Origin: Malaya genurostris
Lineage: Eukaryota; Arthropoda; Insecta; Diptera; Culicidae
Length of the DNA stretch: 64,000 nt
Direction of reading: 5' to 3'
NCBI RefSeq assembly: GCF_030247185.1
Contig: NC_080572.1
Coordinates: forward strand, 247,348,570-247,412,569
Of the stretch, positions 59,061 to 64,000 are shown piece after piece. The notes under the pieces are model-generated. The model was not told the DNA's origin, did no database searches, and was given only the letters and a program-made list of their open reading frames with translations. The translations under genes and the position numbers were made by a program. The number at the start of each line of letters is the position of its first letter. The first letter of the stretch is position 1.

Positions 59061-61240
59061 TAATTTTATAGAGTGTAACAAAAGCGGACTCTCCCAGTTG
59101 GTCTCGCTAGTCAAAGGTGCGTAGTGGGAAATTATTAACCGAAAGTAAACTTGGCGCCAAGTTCGAAATGGGAAATCGAAGCTATAAACAATGTGCACAA
59201 ATCGAAACATCTAGCAATGAATCTTATTCCGAATGAAGAAAACCAAGAGTGGATAAATCAAAATGTGGAAAATTTACTCAGCTGAATGTTGATGAGGGAT
59301 ATGAAAGGGCGAACGGGGTGGAAGTGATGAACGGCTCATGAGCATACGTGTAAACATATTAAAATCTCCCTTTTGGATTTGCAGTGGCTGCCTAACCGCT
59401 TGAAAATGGAAATTGAAAAAGCACGCGTTGGTAGAAAACGAGATGGAACGAAGTAGATAAATGCCACTGTGCTCCGATCACGAGTGTTTCAGGAATAAAA
59501 AAAAAATCACGATGGGTGGTGGGTGTGATTTCGTGAAACAAAGCATCCAGAACAGCAGTTAGCAACGGTTTCGAGAAATACTGTATGACAAAAGTGGATG
59601 TTATGACGTTAATCTATTTTCATACCACCGTTTTCAGAGCATTTAGCAGCGGGACAATATTGAAGCAGCATTCTGCTATCCCATTGTGATTGGAAATGGA
59701 AAGGGAGACGCCCTGTGGAAAGTGTGGAAAATAATTGTTCCAGGGTAGAAACCTCAACGTGCACACGAATGAGGGCACCCACCGAGCGAAGTGAATCCAT
59801 TTGAAAGTTGTTGCTTTTTCGAAGGGCCTCATGCCAAGCCCACCTAATCCGCCAGCATCTCGGAGAAGTAACAACAAGTGACTACACCGACGAGAGAGCT
59901 ATGTGGGATGACGCTGGTTGCTATATCGAGCAGTTACATAATAAGCGCCATTTTTCCCCCTTATTACAAAGCCCTACGCAAATACTAGTGTAACAATTGC
60001 AAATGCAACCCGCACTTCAAACGACGGGTCAACCTAGCAGGGACCACTGAAGCCGGATCGGTTGATCGATTTCGAACACGATAAACAGGTAACACATGTA
60101 ATCGCTTCCGGAATGATACAGTTTCAAGTGGAATTCGGAACTCACTCACCGAACGTAATCCAGGTGAAGAGGGGGTCTTTGTTCTCTAGCTAGGAATAGT
60201 GACAATGGTTCACTGCAAGAAGTGGATCACACTGAAGGGTGTTCCAACGTTGATGGTTGACTTTGGGTGGGGAAATCACTGCTTGATAAATGCTGAACGT
60301 GATGTGCTTTGTCAGTAATTAAGAGCAACGGAAATTCCATTAGTAAGATTCCATTCAGCGATTATTCAGTCGAAATAGCGATCGGTAGAAGAAATGAAGT
60401 TTCAGATGCCCAGAATTTATCGGAATGGAACGTCGAGGAAGTCGTGTTTTTGCAATTCGATTCATTTTTGTGCGGGAGTTCGAATTACCGAAATCCGATT
60501 GTCACCAAATTTGGTGATGCGTTTCGTCTGTAAGTGGGGGATGCTTTAGTCAACACGACGACACTTAATTTTTTCATGTTTAAGAGTAGCAATTAAGCTG
60601 ATTCTGTCGGTAATTCAACTGTAATTGACTGTTTTCATTCTCTTAAAACGCAAACAAAAACTGAGACGAGATTTTGACTGGTTAATTGGATCTGTCAGCT
60701 TTATCAACCTATACCACAAAGCAGTTTTCGGAAAACTTCTTGATTTCACTTAGACCTACAATTTGGATTTATTTAGTAACTACAAAACTCCAAAACATGT
60801 AGCAATCGAATCGCTTACAATGCATTGAATGTGTTTCATACAACCGACAGTAAATCATTTATAATGACAAAAATGTCTCCTGAAAAAAAAACAAACAAGA
60901 TTTGAGCAGTTCCACCGCAAATGACTGATTTTTTTCCGAAATATTATTTTTGTATTTTTTTATTTGACTCAAATTTTGCATAAGCATTATTCATGGCCAA
61001 ACAAAACAAGCAAAAATCTCTTGAAAATTTTCAATAACTTATGTTTCAGAAACGGTGGATCCGAACGATTTGGCGTCTTCTGAAATGTTTTAGGTAATTA
61101 TAAGGACTATGTAAAAAATGTAGCATTGTTGACAAAAATTTGTTGTTTGATTTTTATTTTAGAAAGAACATTTAAAATTTCAATATCTCAGAAAATATAT
61201 TTTTAATTTGAACATCTAGGGGTTTTTGGTTTGTACGTAA
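59061..61240. other. Stretch without a recognised gene
   Basis: Less repetitive than the rest. Frames up to 85 codons (59620-59877 minus) without domains. Confidence 0.3.
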
Positions 61241-61252
61241 AGTACATATCTA

Positions 61253-61485
61253 GTTTCGATTTCTTCGCATTTCGCCTTCGGCTCATCAGTGCTTAATGCA
61301 GTTCAAATTGAACCACCATCTCCGCTTAACAGTTCAATTTGAACCTCTAAGCAACTTGCGTAACAACCTAACGGTTCCATTTAAACCTCTAAGCGGTTCA
61401 AATTGAACTATTAGGCGGAAATGGTGGTTCAAGTTGAACGGCATTAAGCACTGATGAGCCGAAGGCGAAACGCGAAGAAATCGAT
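61253..61485. mobile_element. Foldback element with a hammerhead core in each arm (copy E)
   Basis: The arms, about 70 bp each, read inward TCGATTTCTTCGC.TTTCGCC then TTCGGCTCATCAGTGCTTAA. Each arm, on its outward strand, is a hammerhead core: CTGATGA, GCC-GAA-GGC, GAAA. The middle contains repeated GTTCAAATTGAAC palindromes, as in the stem I of the ribozyme at 55146. No cleavage strand with U-H could be fitted, so these cores are probably not self-sufficient. Confidence 0.75.
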
Positions 61486-61794
61486 ATATTTTTTTTTTCT
61501 TCATTTTGTTGATATGTTGCAACTGAAGTCCGAAGTAAAATACTGTCAAATTTCTTAAATGGAGAAATAATATTTGATAAAGTTACATATTTTCAAAATA
61601 ATGAAATTTTTTGAAAATTATAAAAAAAATTTTAAACTATTTTTTCAACAAAATTTTATAAAATAATGCTAAATTTCCAATTAAAACGATTTTAATCAAA
61701 ATTTTGCTATATGCTACCGTTCTCGAGATACAGCGGTTTAAGAAAATAAATCGAGAAATTTTGATGTTTGTAAAAAAAATTTGTGCGCCTAATC

Positions 61795-62770
61795 CCCATA
61801 GCAGTGAGATGATACCTTTTTTACCAATCCGCGTGTGTTTTTTTGCATGATTGTTCTTTGAAGTTCTTGGTTTCATGAAATTATTTTAATGACCTTCGTT
61901 TCGAATGACAGTTTTAAATTTATATCAACTTGTAGTTTTGAAACTGCAGGACGAATCGAAGATAGGAATTGTAAGAAACCTTAAAACTATACCTTTCAAT
62001 CTAAACGTTTGACAATCGATTAAAAATTCAATGAGATGGAGAAGTGAGTTCCATTTTCAAGTTATTGGTCATTATTTACTGTACTTCCAAAACCGGTATT
62101 CAGAGACTAACATAATCCAAAATGGTTTCGTAACGCCTTGAATTAGTATGACGATCAAATTGAAATAGTTTTGAGCCCAACTTCAAAGATTTTTTTGTAT
62201 CGTCATCTTCTATGACGGTTTGAATTTTTAAAACCCATAACTCTGTAAATTCAAAATTAGAAGTCGGAATCGGATAAAATACACCAATTTTGTATGTATT
62301 TTTGTTCATTAAATTACTTCTTTCAGCTTCTCTTTCCCCAATACTTTTGAAAACAGAATTCGGAAATCGGTGTTACAGAAGTCAGTTATATTCGTCTGAT
62401 GAATTGTGAAGCATTTCATTAGATTCGAAATTTTTGAAAATCAGTGTAGCCATCTTCGAGAAATTGTAGTGCGTTTCAAATAAAACTTTTCGGTACCTTC
62501 CGGGATCGAAAACCGAATACCGGTAAAACTGAAATAAGTTTATTTAGACTCTCAAAATCTGTGAACCCAATAAACCCGATAAATTCATGTGAAATTTTAA
62601 CATTAAACATCTGATATCTCCTGAACCGGGTGTAGGATCTGATAAAAAAAAACAAGCAGTTAGATGGACGGAGCCATCTACGAGCAAAATGAATGTATAT
62701 CATCCTGTAGTTCCGGAACCAGGAGTCGGATCCAAATGCAATTCAGAAACCTTATATGGAAGATTATGAC
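61795..62770 (+). repeat. GGAAGTCGGATCC-type interspersed repeat, copy 7
   Basis: Close relative of 20861-21900: same opening (GCAGTGAGATGATACC), same internal blocks, and the subrepeat 'GTTCCGGAACCAGGAGTCGG' at 62711. The CA-rich end is missing; an AATA-rich run lies at 62830-62860. Confidence 0.65.
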
Positions 62771-62864
62771 TGTGAATATAAGCATCGGCATCTAAGTGCT
62801 AAGGCAGTGTACCTTATTTAATAAGGTAATAAATAAATAAAAAATGAATAAATAAAAAAAATGA

Positions 62865-64000
62865 GTTTAAGTTTGAGAAAACCAATTTGTCGTTTGGCAG
62901 GCTCAGAATTTCCATTAGAATTGCTACTTCAAGACTTTGTCTAAAACATCGTAAGAAAACCGAGCTCAGATAGTGATTTTAATTAAAACCATTAAATCCG
63001 TTACAACTGTCTGAGGATAATGATTCAAATACTAAATATACAGTTTTTTCTAGGTGAGTTCAACTTTTTGCAGGGCAGCGTATTTATTATCTATGAACTA
63101 CTCAGTTTAAGATGCCTTTAGTATCTCCGTTCATTATTCCTTTTGTCACGTTTGCCACAAGTGCCAAAAACTTCGAAATGAATTCCAAAAGCCTTTTCCG
63201 TTCATAACGATTGTTGTCCGCTTTCTGCTTATTTGTCTGCATATTCACTTGAATATCGCTGCTGCATCTTTCGTGCTATGCTTACATTGCCGTTCTTTTT
63301 TTTTTTTTGTTAAAGAGCAAGACATCTTGTAAGCGTATGAGTAATGTCAACAATGTGTGCGTAAAAACAAATTCCTGCGCTTCTTTTCCTGATTTGAATC
63401 AATAAAACTTACATATAGTTTAAAAATAAACAAACCAGTTCTTTCAGCGTAGAATTGCAATTCAAGAAAACCGAAAATCTTAGTCTAAAACTCTTCCGTT
63501 TTTCTGAAAACTGCTCGAGAAACATTATTTCAGGTTCAGCTTACTTCCACTAACACATTTGTTTAGCAAGGCACTCATTCCTATATGGATTTTCTCTTGC
63601 AGAAATTATTGCGCACTAAAGATTTACGTACCTTCTACAAGTAATTCCGCAAAATAAGAACCTTAAATTTAGCACGTGAAAGGCAATGGATATGGAAGGT
63701 TGTTATAAAACTATTTATTTTTCCGTAAAACTGCTTTTTAACAGAAAATATTTAGTTTGATTTATTTTGTGTAGCGCGATCTAATACAAATGCATTGAAG
63801 CATCCAAAAAGTCAGACTTAACATTCGTTTGAGAATAAATTATTGCTAAAATAGATTGTATTGAACTCGTTCAAGTCACTTTGATAAACTGGTCGCACTG
63901 CACAGATGATAGATCTATAACACACACACACACCAAATAAAATGTACGTAATACACAAATTATCATCCCAAGTAAACTTGGTTTAAATTTGATCCTTAAG
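62865..64000. other. Unassigned AT-rich end of the window
   Basis: A T-run at 63297-63308 and a CA run at 63920-63934. No gene recognised. Confidence 0.3.

Overview
The window reads as AT-rich insect DNA made almost entirely of transposable elements, most likely from a culicine (Aedes-like) mosquito. That placement is inferred from the element mix: Tc1/mariner transposases with the DD37E spacing first described in mosquitoes, a 202-bp tRNA-headed SINE resembling mosquito SINE200, a SINE with a triplet tail like Aedes Feilai, and CR1-type LINEs. No host protein-coding gene could be supported. The longest open frames are a reverse transcriptase (528 codons) and a DD37E transposase (330 codons).

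Layout. 0-5.1 kb: a minus-strand insert flanked by 25-bp direct repeats, a degenerate DD37E mariner with both ends (2081-3356), and an ORF1-only LINE relic with a poly(A) end. 5.2-15.2 kb: several copies of an interspersed family carrying a 'GGAAGTCGGATCC' subrepeat, a complete SINE with 16-bp target duplications, a 2-kb inverted repeat around a 'TTCGGCGAA' minisatellite, and a TA-flanked MITE. 15.7-24.5 kb: nested pogo-like end motifs, a tRNA-containing TIR element, more subrepeat copies and a mariner relic. 25.3-33.4 kb: one CR1-like LINE (PHD-type ORF1, then endonuclease and reverse transcriptase). It is broken by a foldback DD41D mariner, a SINE and a second LINE with a long intact reverse transcriptase on the minus strand. 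36.3-39.1 kb: a truncated DD37E mariner joined to a DD41D mariner that itself holds a hAT-like insert. 43.4-44.8 kb: an (AT)n tract touching a DD37E mariner with an uninterrupted transposase. 46.7-61.5 kb: tRNA-containing TIR elements, MITEs, mariner and LINE relics, and a dispersed repeat family built on a hammerhead ribozyme core. 61.8-64 kb: another subrepeat copy and nothing further recognised.

The most interesting signal is the hammerhead family. The minus strand of 55146-55244 folds into a complete type III hammerhead: canonical core, GUC cleavage triplet, 6-bp stem III, 3-bp stem II and a stem I of about 20 bp. Diverged copies lie about 300 bp to its left and 270 bp to its right, as in a short tandem array. 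Others at 46.7, 52.1, 53.0 and 61.3-61.5 kb keep the core, with compensatory changes in stem II. Several copies sit at the ends of inverted repeats. This looks like a retrozyme-like or ribozyme-bearing mobile repeat. Whether it cleaves, and whether it is already described, cannot be decided from sequence alone.
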